A model generated the notes under the pieces. That model saw only the letters and a list, made by a program, of their open reading frames with translations. It made no database searches and had not been told where the DNA came from. The position numbers and the translations under genes are program-made. From Fidelibacterota bacterium (lineage in GTDB: Bacteria > Pseudomonadota > Alphaproteobacteria > Rhodospirillales > Rhodospirillaceae): a stretch of DNA of 64,000 bases. The stretch spans positions 1 through 64,000 of the forward strand of contig CANJRA010000008.1 in assembly GCA_947476625.1 (NCBI GenBank), written 5' to 3'. This document shows positions 15,210 through 24,210 of the stretch, one piece after another; position 1 is the first letter of the stretch, and each line of letters begins with the position of its first letter.

Positions 15210-16323
15210 TCGGCTTCTGCTCGGTGATGTGCAAGTCGTAGCCTTCAAGGCCCACGACAATCTTCGACGTGTTCGTCAGCACGATCATGTTCTTTACTCC
15301 GAGATCGACCAGAATTTGCGCGCCGACGCCATAGTCTATGAGACGGGTGGAATGCTCTTCGCCCCGCGCCTTGGCCTGAATATGCTCGGACAATCTGTGA
15401 GGAACGCTGTCGCGGAACAGCACAATCACACCGCGCCCGTATTCAGCGACCATTTTCATGGCGGCTTCCAGTTCACCCGTGCGCACCGACTGACTATCGC
15501 GCAGCACGTCCGGCAGCAGATTGACATGATGCATACGCACCATCACCGGCGCCTGCCCTGCGACGTCACCCTTGATGAGAACAACGTGTTCGGCGCCGCT
15601 GACTAAATCGTCATAGACGCGCATGCTCCAATCGCCGCCGATCTCGGACTTGAACGGCGCTTCGGCCTTCATCTCCACCAAGTGTTCCTTGCGGCGACGG
15701 TATTCGATCAAATCGGCAATGGTGGCGATCTTCAAGCCGTGAAGCTGTGCGAACTTAACCAGATCCGGCATGCGCGCCATGGAGCCGTCATCGTTCATGA
15801 TTTCGCAGATCACACCGGCGGGGATCAAACCGGCAAGACGCGCCACATCGACCGCCGCTTCGGTATGGCCCGCGCGCACGAGCACGCCGCCGTCTTTTGC
15901 AACCAGCGGAAACACATGGCCCGGCGTTGCTATGTCTTGCGGCGTAGATGCCGGATCGATGGCGACGGCAATGGTCCGCGCACGGTCGGCAGCTGAGATG
16001 CCTGTGGTCACCCCAGTGCGCGCTTCGATACTCAGCGTAAAGGCCGTAGAAAGACGCGATTGATTGTGCGCGGGCATCAGCGGCAAACGCAGATGTTCGG
16101 TCCGCTGGCGTGTCATGGAGAGACAGATCAAACCGCGACCATATTTAGACATGAAGTTCACGGCTTCCGGCGTTGCCATTTGCGCGGGGACAATCAGGTC
16201 GCCTTCGTTCTCGCGGTCTTCGTCGTCCACCAGAATGAACATGCGCCCATTGCGCGCGTCGTCGAGGATCTCCTCGATCGAAGACAGGAAGTCGGTATGG
16301 TCTTTACGCGCTGTGTCGGGCAC
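15196..16323 (-). CDS. ribB: 3,4-dihydroxy-2-butanone 4-phosphate synthase with degenerate GTP cyclohydrolase II-like domain
   Basis: 375 residues from the GTG at 16323; an ATG at 16368 would overlap ribE. The N-terminal RibB domain is intact (DDEDRENEGDLI, ATPEAVNFM, HTEAAVDVARLAG). The C-terminal half aligns with RibA by fold position (MRVYDDLVSGAEHVVLIKGD, VVAEYGRGVIVLFRD, IDYGVGAQILVDLGV) but lacks all three zinc-ligand cysteines of the C-x10-C-x-C motif: where they should be, the sequence reads APVMVRMHHVNLLPDVL. It is probably a RibBX-type protein with only RibB activity; GTP cyclohydrolase II must then be coded elsewhere. Confidence 0.9.
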   Translation of the reverse strand: MPDTARKDHTDFLSSIEEILDDARNGRMFILVDDEDRENEGDLIVPAQMATPEAVNFMSKYGRGLICLSMTRQRTEHLRLPLMPAHNQSRLSTAFTLSIEARTGVTTGISAADRARTIAVAIDPASTPQDIATPGHVFPLVAKDGGVLVRAGHTEAAVDVARLAGLIPAGVICEIMNDDGSMARMPDLVKFAQLHGLKIATIADLIEYRRRKEHLVEMKAEAPFKSEIGGDWSMRVYDDLVSGAEHVVLIKGDVAGQAPVMVRMHHVNLLPDVLRDSQSVRTGELEAAMKMVAEYGRGVIVLFRDSVPHRLSEHIQAKARGEEHSTRLIDYGVGAQILVDLGVKNMIVLTNTSKIVVGLEGYDLHITEQKPIKVK

Positions 16324-16336
16324 GGGTTTCGCTCGT

Positions 16337-16930
16337 TCAGGATGTCGGCTGTATGAGGCGGGCAACATAGCGCGCCAAGGAATCAATTTCCATGTTGAGC
16401 ATACTGCCCACGCTTAACCCGCCAAAAGTCGTAACCTTTTGAGTATGCGGGATAATATTGACGCCGAAGGTTGCGGCGTCGACTTCGTTCACGGTCAGCG
16501 AGACGCCGTCGAGGCAAACCGAGCCTTTGGCGGCGACGAATTTTGCCAAATCGGCAGGTGGTGTGATGGTGTAGCGCTTGGAACCGGCTTCATCGCGGAT
16601 TGCCTTTACCACGGCAACAGCGTCCACGTGTCCCAGCACCATGTGCCCACCCAACTCATCACCGATTTTCAAAGGACGCTCGAGGTTTACGCGGTCGCCG
16701 GCCGCCCAATTACCGAGCGTCGTTTTAGCCAAGGTTTCAACAGAGGCATCTGCCGAGAACCAATCACGGCCCTTCTCAACCACTGTCAGGCAGCAGCCGT
16801 TGCAGGCGATGGATGCGCCCATGGCGACGGTTCCCAAATCATAGGCCGTCGTGATCCGGAAGCGCTTCGCTGCTTCGCCCTGCGTCACCTCGGCCATAGT
16901 GCCGAGGTCTGTGATAATGCCGGTGAACAT
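16337..16930 (-). CDS. ribE: Riboflavin synthase alpha chain
   Basis: 197 residues beginning MFTGIITDLG, the invariant N-terminus of this enzyme, which dismutates two lumazine molecules to riboflavin. The internal duplication is visible: each half has an N-terminal barrel with G-x-S-I/V-x-x-(N/D)G-x-x-LTV (GASIACNGCCLTVVEK and GSVCLDGVSLTVNEV). The in-frame upstream extension inside ribD is discarded. It lies seven bases after ribD and 13 before ribB. Confidence 0.96.
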   Translation of the reverse strand: MFTGIITDLGTMAEVTQGEAAKRFRITTAYDLGTVAMGASIACNGCCLTVVEKGRDWFSADASVETLAKTTLGNWAAGDRVNLERPLKIGDELGGHMVLGHVDAVAVVKAIRDEAGSKRYTITPPADLAKFVAAKGSVCLDGVSLTVNEVDAATFGVNIIPHTQKVTTFGGLSVGSMLNMEIDSLARYVARLIQPTS

Positions 16931-16937
16931 GACGGTC

Positions 16938-18029
16938 CTAAGATTGATTGCGTTCCAGCATATCGAGGCTATCGTCGCCAAACGCAAGGGTTTCGCGACG
17001 TTGGAAACCCGGCGCTGAAGCCAGCGACTGCGTGGTGAAGCCATCTACTGCAGGCCGCCCCTCGCCGCCGATGATGCGAGCGGCGCGGAACCAGGCGATC
17101 TCATCGATCATTTCGGCCTTTAGGAATGCACCCGCGATCTGTCCGCCGCCCTCGACCAGAACCCGCGTTAGTCCGCGCTCGGCGAGGGCTTTTCCGACGC
17201 CGCCGGCTTCGGCGATTATGATGTTGACCCCCAGCGCCGCCAGATCTTCGGCCGCGGGGCTGTTACGCGCTGTGACTAGCCAGGTCGGTATATCTTTCGC
17301 GGTCGTCACCAACTTGGAGGTCTTAGATAGTTTGAGACTGCGGTCCAAAACAATCCGCACCTTGGGTCGACCCGTGTAGCCCTCAAGGCGACAGGTCAGC
17401 ATTGGATCATCGGCCAACGCCGTACCCGAGCCGACCAGAATAGCGTCGTAGCGGGCCCGCAGAGCTTGTACGGCTTGGCGCGCTAAAGACCCGGTAATCC
17501 ACTTGCTGTCGCCATTCGCCAGGGCAATACGGCCATCCAGACTGGTTGCGGTCTTTAAGGCAAATAAGGGCCTGCCTTGGGTAACCCGTAAAAAGAATCC
17601 GGCATTGAGACGGTCGGCGGCAGCTTTATCGACGCCCTGCTCGACTAAAACACCTGCGGCCTGGAGCTTGGCTATGCCCCGCCCGGCTACGCGCGGGTCG
17701 GGATCGCCGGTGGCGACAACAACCCTTGCGATGCCAGCGGCGATCAGCGCATCGGCGCAGGGCGGCGTCTGGCCGTGATGGCTGCAGGGCTCAAGGGTGA
17801 CGTAAGCCGTCGCGCCTTTGGCTGAGGCCCCGGCCCGTTGAAGGGCTTTTGTCTCGGCGTGAGGCCGGCCGCCGGATTGGGTCCAGCCACGACCGACGAC
17901 GAGATTGTCTTTAACGATGACACAACCGACCGCGGGATTAGGCCAAATATCGCCGAGGTTCCGCGCCGCCAGAGACAACGCCGCAGTCATGAACGCGGCA
18001 TCGGTATCCTGGCCGGAGACGCGCGCCAT
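16938..18029 (-). CDS. ribD: Bifunctional diaminohydroxyphosphoribosylaminopyrimidine deaminase / 5-amino-6-ribosylaminouracil reductase
   Basis: 363 residues, full length. The deaminase domain has the zinc motif HAE (GGRPHAETKALQRAG) and LEPCSHHGQTPPCADAL. The reductase domain begins LFALKTATSLDGRIALANG and ends with VLVEGGGQIAGAFL. It catalyses steps two and three of riboflavin synthesis. The start overlaps the nrdR stop (TAATG), so both are translationally coupled. Confidence 0.97.
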   Translation of the reverse strand: MARVSGQDTDAAFMTAALSLAARNLGDIWPNPAVGCVIVKDNLVVGRGWTQSGGRPHAETKALQRAGASAKGATAYVTLEPCSHHGQTPPCADALIAAGIARVVVATGDPDPRVAGRGIAKLQAAGVLVEQGVDKAAADRLNAGFFLRVTQGRPLFALKTATSLDGRIALANGDSKWITGSLARQAVQALRARYDAILVGSGTALADDPMLTCRLEGYTGRPKVRIVLDRSLKLSKTSKLVTTAKDIPTWLVTARNSPAAEDLAALGVNIIIAEAGGVGKALAERGLTRVLVEGGGQIAGAFLKAEMIDEIAWFRAARIIGGEGRPAVDGFTTQSLASAPGFQRRETLAFGDDSLDMLERNQS

Positions 18030-18502
18030 TAAGCCTCTTTGTCGCCCGTCGTCGGCTCGGCCAAAGTCTCAACAAAATTCTCGAAGTCTTTGACTTCACG
18101 GAAGTTTTTGTAAACAGATGCGAAGCGCACGTAGGCCACTTTATCCAGACCCTGCAAAGCTTCCATGACCATCTCGCCGATCACGCTGGAAGGAATATCG
18201 GACTCGCCCATGCTCTCGAGGCGGCGCTGGATGCTGTTGACGACGCGCTCGATACGCTCTTCGTCGACCGGGCGTTTACGGCAGGCGGTCGTGATGGAGC
18301 GGGCTATCTTGTCACGGTCGAACGGCAGACGCTGACCACCCTTCTTCACGACGGTCAACTCGCGCAACTGGATACGTTCGAACGTCGTAAAGCGTGCAGA
18401 ACACGCTGGACAGGACCTACGACGGCGAATGGCAGAGTTATCATCCGTCGGTCGTGAGTCCTTCACCTGGGTATCCATGTGACCGCAATAAGGACAGCGC
18501 AT
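18029..18502 (-). CDS. nrdR: Transcriptional repressor NrdR
   Basis: 157 residues. The zinc ribbon [18 protein letters not shown] (Cys3, Cys6) and [13 protein letters not shown] (Cys31, Cys34) is followed by the ATP-cone, which begins [20 protein letters not shown]. NrdR senses dATP/ATP and represses ribonucleotide reductase genes through NrdR boxes. It lies 73 bases downstream of glyA and is coupled to ribD. Confidence 0.97.
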   Translation of the reverse strand: MRCPYCGHMDTQVKDSRPTDDNSAIRRRRSCPACSARFTTFERIQLRELTVVKKGGQRLPFDRDKIARSITTACRKRPVDEERIERVVNSIQRRLESMGESDIPSSVIGEMVMEALQGLDKVAYVRFASVYKNFREVKDFENFVETLAEPTTGDKEA

Positions 18503-18575
18503 ATACCGGACCCCTCAATAATAAGACCGGCTGGATTCGCCGGATTTCCTCTTGTCGCACCTCTGTAACCCCAAT

Positions 18576-19859
18576 TTATTGATAAATTGGAAAACGTCGA
18601 CACAAATCCTGGACCCGCTGGCGGATAGCCTGCTCGACGGCTGCCGTCTCGCCCGGCGTGGCGGCCTGAGCGTCCATGACCTCACAAATCCATTCCCCGA
18701 TCTGCTGGAACTCGGCTTTGCCGAAGCCGCGGGTGGTCGCCGCGGGCGTACCCAGGCGGATGCCCGACGTCACAGTGGGCTTTTCGGGGTCGAAAGGAAT
18801 GCCGTTCTTGTTGCAGGTCATGCCTGCCCGTTCGAGCAGATGTTCGACGATGTTGCCGGTGAGTTTCTTGGGGCGCAGATCCACCAGCATCAGGTGGGTA
18901 TCAGTTCCGCCCGCGACGATCTCGAGCCCGCCTTTACGCAAGGTCTCGGCCAGCACCTTGGCGTTATCGACAACGGCCTGCGCGTAAACTTTAAACTCAG
19001 GCTTAAGCGCCTCGCCGAATGCCACGGCCTTGCCGGCGATGACGTGCATCAGCGGACCACCTTGCAGGCCTGGGAAAATCGCCGAGTTGATCTTTTTGCC
19101 GATGTCTTCGTTGTTCGACAGAATCATACCGCCGCGTGGACCGCGCAGCGTTTTGTGGGTCGTCGTTGTCACGACGTCGGCGAAAGGAAGCGGGCTGGGA
19201 TGCACACCCGCCGCCACCAAACCGGCAAAGTGCGCCATATCGACCATCAAGTATGCACCGACGCTATCTGCAATCGCGCGGAAGGCTTTGAAGTCGATGA
19301 TGCGCGAGTAGGCCGAACCACCTGCGATGATCAGCTTGGGTTTATGTTCCTTCGCCAGCGCCTCGACTTGCTCGATGTCGATCTGGCCGTCTTGACGGCG
19401 CACGCTGTAACGGATGGCGTTAAACCATTTGCCGGAAATGTTCGGCGCAGCGCCGTGCGTCAGGTGTCCGCCTGAGGCCAGGTCCATACCCATGATGGTA
19501 TCGCCCGGTTTCAGCAGTGCGAGAAAGACGGCTTCGTTGGCCGGTGCGCCGGCATGCGGCTGAACGTTGGCATAGGAGCAATTGAACAGCTTCTTGGCGC
19601 GATCGATCGCGAGGGTTTCAGCGATATCGACAAATTCGCAGCCGCCATAGTAACGCTTGCCTGGATAGCCTTCCGCGTATTTGTTGGTCAGCACGCTGCC
19701 GACCGCTTCCAGCACCGCACGACTGACGATGTTCTCCGACGCGATCAGTTCGATCTGCGACTGCTGGCGGTGCAATTCCTTGGTGAGCGATTCCATCACT
19801 GCGGGATCAGCCTCGGCCAGGCCTTTGCTGAAGAAATCGGATGTCACGGGGCGGTCCAT
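18576..19859 (-). CDS. glyA: Serine hydroxymethyltransferase
   Basis: 427 residues. This PLP enzyme interconverts serine and glycine with tetrahydrofolate. The PLP-lysine motif [16 protein letters not shown] is present, with [16 protein letters not shown] near the N-terminus and [20 protein letters not shown]. It follows rpiB by 24 bases and heads the glyA-nrdR-rib cluster, supplying one-carbon units. Confidence 0.98.
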   Translation of the reverse strand: MDRPVTSDFFSKGLAEADPAVMESLTKELHRQQSQIELIASENIVSRAVLEAVGSVLTNKYAEGYPGKRYYGGCEFVDIAETLAIDRAKKLFNCSYANVQPHAGAPANEAVFLALLKPGDTIMGMDLASGGHLTHGAAPNISGKWFNAIRYSVRRQDGQIDIEQVEALAKEHKPKLIIAGGSAYSRIIDFKAFRAIADSVGAYLMVDMAHFAGLVAAGVHPSPLPFADVVTTTTHKTLRGPRGGMILSNNEDIGKKINSAIFPGLQGGPLMHVIAGKAVAFGEALKPEFKVYAQAVVDNAKVLAETLRKGGLEIVAGGTDTHLMLVDLRPKKLTGNIVEHLLERAGMTCNKNGIPFDPEKPTVTSGIRLGTPAATTRGFGKAEFQQIGEWICEVMDAQAATPGETAAVEQAIRQRVQDLCRRFPIYQ

Positions 19860-19883
19860 AAGGCTCGTATCCTCTTTATATTT

Positions 19884-20336
19884 TTAACCGAGTTTCTCAA
19901 CGCGCCGGCTGTGACGACCGCCTTCGAATTCGGTAGTGAAAAATGATTTCAAAATGACGCGCGCCGCCTCTGGCGACGTACTGCGTGCGCCCAGCGCCAA
20001 GACATTGGCATCGTTGTGTTGGCGCGCGAGTTTTGCCGTGGCTTCGTCATGCACCAGCGCCGCACGCAAACCAGGATGACGATTGACCGCGATAGAAATA
20101 CCGATCCCGCTGCCGCAAATGACAACGCCGGCCGCGGCCTTGCCATCTTCGACGGATTTGGCTAGTGCGTGACCATAGTCGGGATAGTCGACGGATTCCG
20201 TCGTTGCGGGTCCAAGATCCAGGACTTTGTATCCCAAATTCGCCAAGTCACCCGTGAGCGCCGCCTTCAATGCTACGCCCGCGTGATCGCTGGCGATGGC
20301 GACGGTTTGCCCCGGAGCTAATAACTTGTCAGACAT
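19884..20336 (-). CDS. rpiB: Ribose 5-phosphate isomerase B
   Basis: 150 residues. It interconverts ribulose and ribose 5-phosphates. Family marks are VAIASDHAGVALKAAL, the GVVICGSGIGISIAVNRHPG segment with the catalytic Cys, and the active-site-loop EATAKLARQHNDANVLALGAR. In alphaproteobacteria rpiB regularly precedes glyA, as here. Confidence 0.96.
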   Translation of the reverse strand: MSDKLLAPGQTVAIASDHAGVALKAALTGDLANLGYKVLDLGPATTESVDYPDYGHALAKSVEDGKAAAGVVICGSGIGISIAVNRHPGLRAALVHDEATAKLARQHNDANVLALGARSTSPEAARVILKSFFTTEFEGGRHSRRVEKLG

Positions 20337-20442
20337 GTAAAAATGGACCGCGAGAATGTGGCAATCTCAGCCAGGGGATACCACATATCGCTTGCCGCTG
20401 CCAATGCAGCACAAGAGATTGGATTTATTATGATTTCCGGCT

Positions 20443-20652
20443 TCAGCTGCCGGAATTTCTGCGCAAAACCGACTTGAGCTTGCGCAGCGCGTTCATCTTC
20501 AGGCTGTAGGGACTGGCGTGAATCGACCCAACCACGCAGACCTCGACATTGGTCGCGGGGTCGAGCGCCGATACTTTCGCCGCATTACCGACAATCCGCA
20601 CCTCGAACAGGACTTCGCCTAATTCAGGGTCTGTTTCGGTTTCATGACTCAT
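20443..20652 (-). CDS. DUF6898-family small protein
   Basis: 69 residues starting MSHETETDPELGE. The core VLFEVRIVGNAAKVSALDPA then EVCVVGSIHASPYSLKMNAL and LRKLKSVL is the compact beta/helix protein found across Rhodospirillales-like alphaproteobacteria and classed as DUF6898. No catalytic motif is seen and its function is unknown. An in-frame start further upstream is discarded because the family begins at the acidic segment. It is divergent from the penicillin acylase remnant. Confidence 0.7.
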   Translation of the reverse strand: MSHETETDPELGEVLFEVRIVGNAAKVSALDPATNVEVCVVGSIHASPYSLKMNALRKLKSVLRRNSGS

Positions 20653-20738
20653 AGCGTGTGTCCAACACTTTGGCTTGCCGTCGCGCAGTGCTGCACTCAA
20701 TGTTGGTACAAGTATACCACACGGCAAGAGGCATCGCG

Positions 20739-22067
20739 ATGAGAGCGGTACGCGTTATTTTCAAGTTCGCGGCCGGGCTACTTCTTTTCGCCGCGTTGAT
20801 CATTGGCTTGCTGTGGATTCAAGCCTATCGCGCGCTGCCTCAATTGGACGGCGAAACCACTATTTCTGGACTGACGGCCGCCCTTCTGCAGCCAAACGAT
20901 CGCTCGGCGGAAGGCGTCTACTGCATGAACCATACACAGAACGCCACGGAGTTTGTCGACGCCATCAAACTCTTCCATGCACCGCAGCAGAACATGATGT
21001 TCGCGGATACCAACGGCACTATCGGCTACTACGCACCCGGACGCGTTCCTATCCGCAAAGCCGGCGACGGCACCGTACCTGTTCCAGGTTGGAGCGGAGA
21101 ATACGATTGGACCGGCTGGATTCCGTTCGAGGATTTGCCGCACGAAATAGCACCTGCTGGGGGCATTCTGGTGAACGCCAACAACAAGATGGTGCATGAC
21201 GACTACCCCTACCTTATCGCCGCCCATTGGTTTGACGCCTACCGCGCCGCGCGCATCAACGCTTTAATGCGCCCCATAGTGACCTTCGATCCGGCCGCGA
21301 CATCCGCCATTCAGCAGGATGTGGTTTCAGGTATGGCTCAAGAAATGCTGCCGCTGCTGCTGGCGCGCGTGACGCCGCAAACCGACCACCATCGTCAATT
21401 GCTAGACATGTTGCTGGCGTGGGACGGCAGCATGGAACGCAGCCGTCCCGAGCCGCTTATTTTCGCGGTGTGGATGGAAAAGCTGAAGATGCGCCTATTG
21501 GACGACTATCTGGGCGACCTCGTTGCGGAATTCGGAGGGACACGGCCCGAAGTGCTGCGAAACATTCTCACCCGCGATATGGCTTGGTGCGACGATTTGC
21601 GCACCCCCAATACTGAGACTTGCGAGCAGCAAGTCGCCGGTGCTTGGAGTGATACGATGGTATGGCTGGACGATCATAAAATCGTCGATCCCGCCGCGAT
21701 CAAATGGGGCGATTTTCATATCGCTTCGTTTGGACATCTGCTGTTTCAAAACTTTCCGGTAATCTCAAAACTGGGCGGCCGCTACATTTCGAGCAGCGGG
21801 GATAATTTCACGATCAACCGCGGCTCCTTTGCGCCCTCCACAGCCCGTGTACCTTTCCGCCATATGCACGGCGCCAGCCTTCGGGCGATCTATGACTTCG
21901 CCGACCCTTCACGTTCCCAGTTCGCCCTGGCCGGCGGTCAATCTGGCCATCTGGCGTCGCCAAATTATGGCGATCTCTTGGAGCCGTGGCGGGATGGAGG
22001 CTATTTCCATGCCCCTAACCCCGCCCAGGCTGCCCATAAGCTGATTTTGCGCCCACCCAAGTCATAA
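20739..22067 (+). pseudogene. Penicillin acylase family protein with the catalytic core deleted
   Basis: 442 residues, against about 780-820 for the family. Residues 1-45 are the usual N-terminus (basic start, membrane anchor, ALPQLDGETTISGLTA). Residue 46 onward jumps straight to the middle of the beta chain (QPNDRSAEGV, then the familiar APQQNMMFADTNGTIGYYAPG) and continues to a normal C-terminus (GGQSGHLASPNYGDLL). The missing part contains the rest of the alpha chain, the autoprocessing site and the N-terminal nucleophile Ser, so no acylase activity is expected. The reading frame is preserved, so this may be a recent in-frame deletion or an assembly collapse. Confidence 0.8.
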
Positions 22068-22161
22068 ACTTGTGAGCTGTTAATCGACAGTTTACATTGT
22101 TCGTCAATGATTTGGGGTTAGTCGATCACGTTGGCGATAGATTGGGGTCGGGCGAGAGCCT

Positions 22162-23172
22162 ATGGCAGAGAGACCAGATTTCGGCGGCGCGGGTGGTGAA
22201 GGCAAAGCGCCTATCATCATCAAGCGCATTAAGAAGGCTGGACACGGCCACCATGGTGGCGCGTGGAAAGTCGCTTATGCCGATTTCGTGACCGCCATGA
22301 TGGCGTTCTTCCTGCTGCTCTGGCTGTTAAATGCCGTTACCGAGCAACAGCTCAACGGCGTTGCCGATTACTTCACACCGATTGCCGCTTCGACCCGTGA
22401 AAGCGGCGCCGGCGGTATGCTCGGCGGTCAAACCGTCGGCGAAGGCGCATCGCAATCCAAGACAGGGGCTACGACCGCCGTCGTTCTGCCGCCGCCATCT
22501 ATCGGGTCCGGCGGTTCGGAAATGACCGATCCCAACGAGAGCACAAAGAGCGAAGAATCTCAGATCAAAGCCGCGCAGGAAGCCAAAGAGCAAAAGGAAT
22601 TCGAGCAGGTTGCGCAACAGCTGAAGCAACAGATCAGCGGCGTGCCCGATCTGGCACCCATGGCCAACAGCCTGATGGTCGACAATACGCCCGAGGGCGT
22701 GCGAATCCAGATCATGGATCAGGACAAGGTCGACATGTTCGCCCCCGGTAGCGCCAACCTTTTCCCGCGCAGCAAAGACCTTCTCGCCCAGGTCGCCAAG
22801 GTTGTCCGCAAAATGCCGAATAAAATCAGCATCACGGGACACACCGATCCGTCCACAGCGGTTGATCCGTCGGGCTATACCAACTGGGAGCTGTCTTCCG
22901 ACCGCGCCCTCGCCACACGCCGCGCGCTTCTCGAAGGCGGCATGGATGATCGCCAAATCAACAAGGTGGCCGGTGTATCTGACCGCGAGCCTATTGATCG
23001 GGGCCAGGTCCGCTCGCCGCGCAATCGCCGTGTGTCCATCGTCCTGCTACGGGCAGATAACACCAAGGCGGAGGATTTCGACCGCCTGCCGCGCTTCCTG
23101 GAAAAAACCAGCGGTACCCAGCCGGCTATCCCGGCAACCGGCGAAACCCTCGGTCCCGCCTCAAACCAATAG
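22162..23172 (+). CDS. motB: Flagellar motor stator protein MotB
   Basis: 336 residues. A single N-terminal TM segment with the proton-conducting Asp41 (VAYADFVTAMMAFFLLLWLLN), a 100-residue low-complexity linker, and a C-terminal OmpA-like peptidoglycan-binding domain (ISITGHTDPS, NWELSSDRALATRRAL, PRNRRVSIVLL). It anchors the stator to the cell wall. The linker and the Ala/Pro-rich tail are longer than in E. coli. motA is not in this window, although a FliL-like remnant lies at 9.3-9.8 kb. Confidence 0.94.
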   Translation: MAERPDFGGAGGEGKAPIIIKRIKKAGHGHHGGAWKVAYADFVTAMMAFFLLLWLLNAVTEQQLNGVADYFTPIAASTRESGAGGMLGGQTVGEGASQSKTGATTAVVLPPPSIGSGGSEMTDPNESTKSEESQIKAAQEAKEQKEFEQVAQQLKQQISGVPDLAPMANSLMVDNTPEGVRIQIMDQDKVDMFAPGSANLFPRSKDLLAQVAKVVRKMPNKISITGHTDPSTAVDPSGYTNWELSSDRALATRRALLEGGMDDRQINKVAGVSDREPIDRGQVRSPRNRRVSIVLLRADNTKAEDFDRLPRFLEKTSGTQPAIPATGETLGPASNQ

Positions 23173-23260
23173 CTGGTTTTCCGGTTCGCACCTGTGAATA
23201 AAGGCCTGGGACGGGCTTGCCAGCCAGCCCCTCTGCCGCCATGCTAAACCCTACAAGCGC

Positions 23261-24010
23261 ATGGACCAGACACCTCTAAAACGGCCGCAGTTTTTCTTCA
23301 CCACGGCACCTCTGCCGTGCCCCTACTTGCCTGACCGGCTTGAGCGAAAGCTGGTTACCGAATTGTCCGGCCCCGGCGCAGAAGCGTCGCACGAAGCCTT
23401 GACCAGGTCAGGCTTCCGCCGTAGTCATTCCATCACTTACGCGCCCGCCTGTCCCGGCTGCAAAGCCTGCGTGCCCGTGCGCGTCGTCGCGAAGGATTTC
23501 CAACGCCGCCGTACTTTGGCGCGCCAGTGGAAACAAAACCAAGATCTCATCGACATTAAAGTGCCGGCGCGCGCGTCGACCGAGCAATACGAACTGTTCG
23601 CGCGCTATCAGCAGTCGCGCCATGCCGGCAGCGATATGGCCTTGATGTGCTTTTATGAATACAGCGCGATGGTCGAGGATAGCCCGATCGATACGTTCCT
23701 CGTCGAATTTCGCGACCGGACCGGCATGCTAGTGGCCGTTTGTCTTACCGACCGTACGACCGACGGCTTGTCGGCGGTCTATAGCTTCTTTGATGCGAGC
23801 GGCGCGCGTGACGGCTTGGGCAACCATGTCGTGCTTTGGCTGATCGAGCAGGCGCGCAAGCTTAGCCTTCCTTATGTCTACTTGGGGTATTGGATCGCGA
23901 ACAGCGCCAAGATGGCCTACAAAGCGCGCTTCCAGCCATTGGAAACGCTTGGCCCAGACGGCTGGGCGCCGCTAGTCGTGCCCTCACCAAGCTCGATTCA
24001 TAGTCACTAG
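23261..24010 (+). CDS. bpt: Aspartate/glutamate leucyltransferase (N-end rule)
   Basis: 249 residues. Bpt proteins, related to eukaryotic ATE1, add leucine to N-terminal Asp/Glu and so mark proteins for ClpAP. The N-terminal cysteine region is present (LPCPYLPDRLERKLVTEL and CPGCKACVPVRV), as are FARYQQSRHAGSDM, the GNAT-like SAVYSFFD segment and the C-terminal VYLGYWIANSAKMAYKARF. Full length and well conserved. Confidence 0.94.
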   Translation: MDQTPLKRPQFFFTTAPLPCPYLPDRLERKLVTELSGPGAEASHEALTRSGFRRSHSITYAPACPGCKACVPVRVVAKDFQRRRTLARQWKQNQDLIDIKVPARASTEQYELFARYQQSRHAGSDMALMCFYEYSAMVEDSPIDTFLVEFRDRTGMLVAVCLTDRTTDGLSAVYSFFDASGARDGLGNHVVLWLIEQARKLSLPYVYLGYWIANSAKMAYKARFQPLETLGPDGWAPLVVPSPSSIHSH

Positions 24011-24023
24011 AGTAAGGCAAAAA

Positions 24024-24206
24024 CTGATCACGTCGCGCGCGCGAAATGCAGTTGCCGTCATACTGTGCAGTCTGCTTCTGGCTAGCTGCACGGATGTCAG
24101 CACGATGCTTGCCGGCGGCGCTAAGGGTTTTTGTAAGCACAATCCCGCAACGGACCCCTGCGTGCGTCCGTCGCCGAACAGTCCTCAGACAACGCCGCCA
24201 CGCTAA
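24024..24206 (+). CDS. Possible small lipoprotein without a standard start codon
   Basis: An open frame encodes AVAVILCSLLLASCTDVSTM, then GFCKHNPATDPCVRPSPNS, ending at TAA 24204-24206, just before the parC stop. A clear signal peptide with lipobox LLASC and two later cysteines argue for a real lipoprotein of about 45 mature residues. No ATG, GTG or TTG lies in frame between the upstream stop in the bpt end and the hydrophobic segment; CTG at 24024 is the only near-cognate start. A frame error near 24000 or a nonstandard start is possible. Confidence 0.35.
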   Translation: MITSRARNAVAVILCSLLLASCTDVSTMLAGGAKGFCKHNPATDPCVRPSPNSPQTTPPR

Positions 24207-24210
24207 CAGT

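Noticed and set aside
18552-19475. 307-residue plus-strand frame opposite glyA
   Set aside because: Antisense shadow of a universal gene; no recognisable domain.
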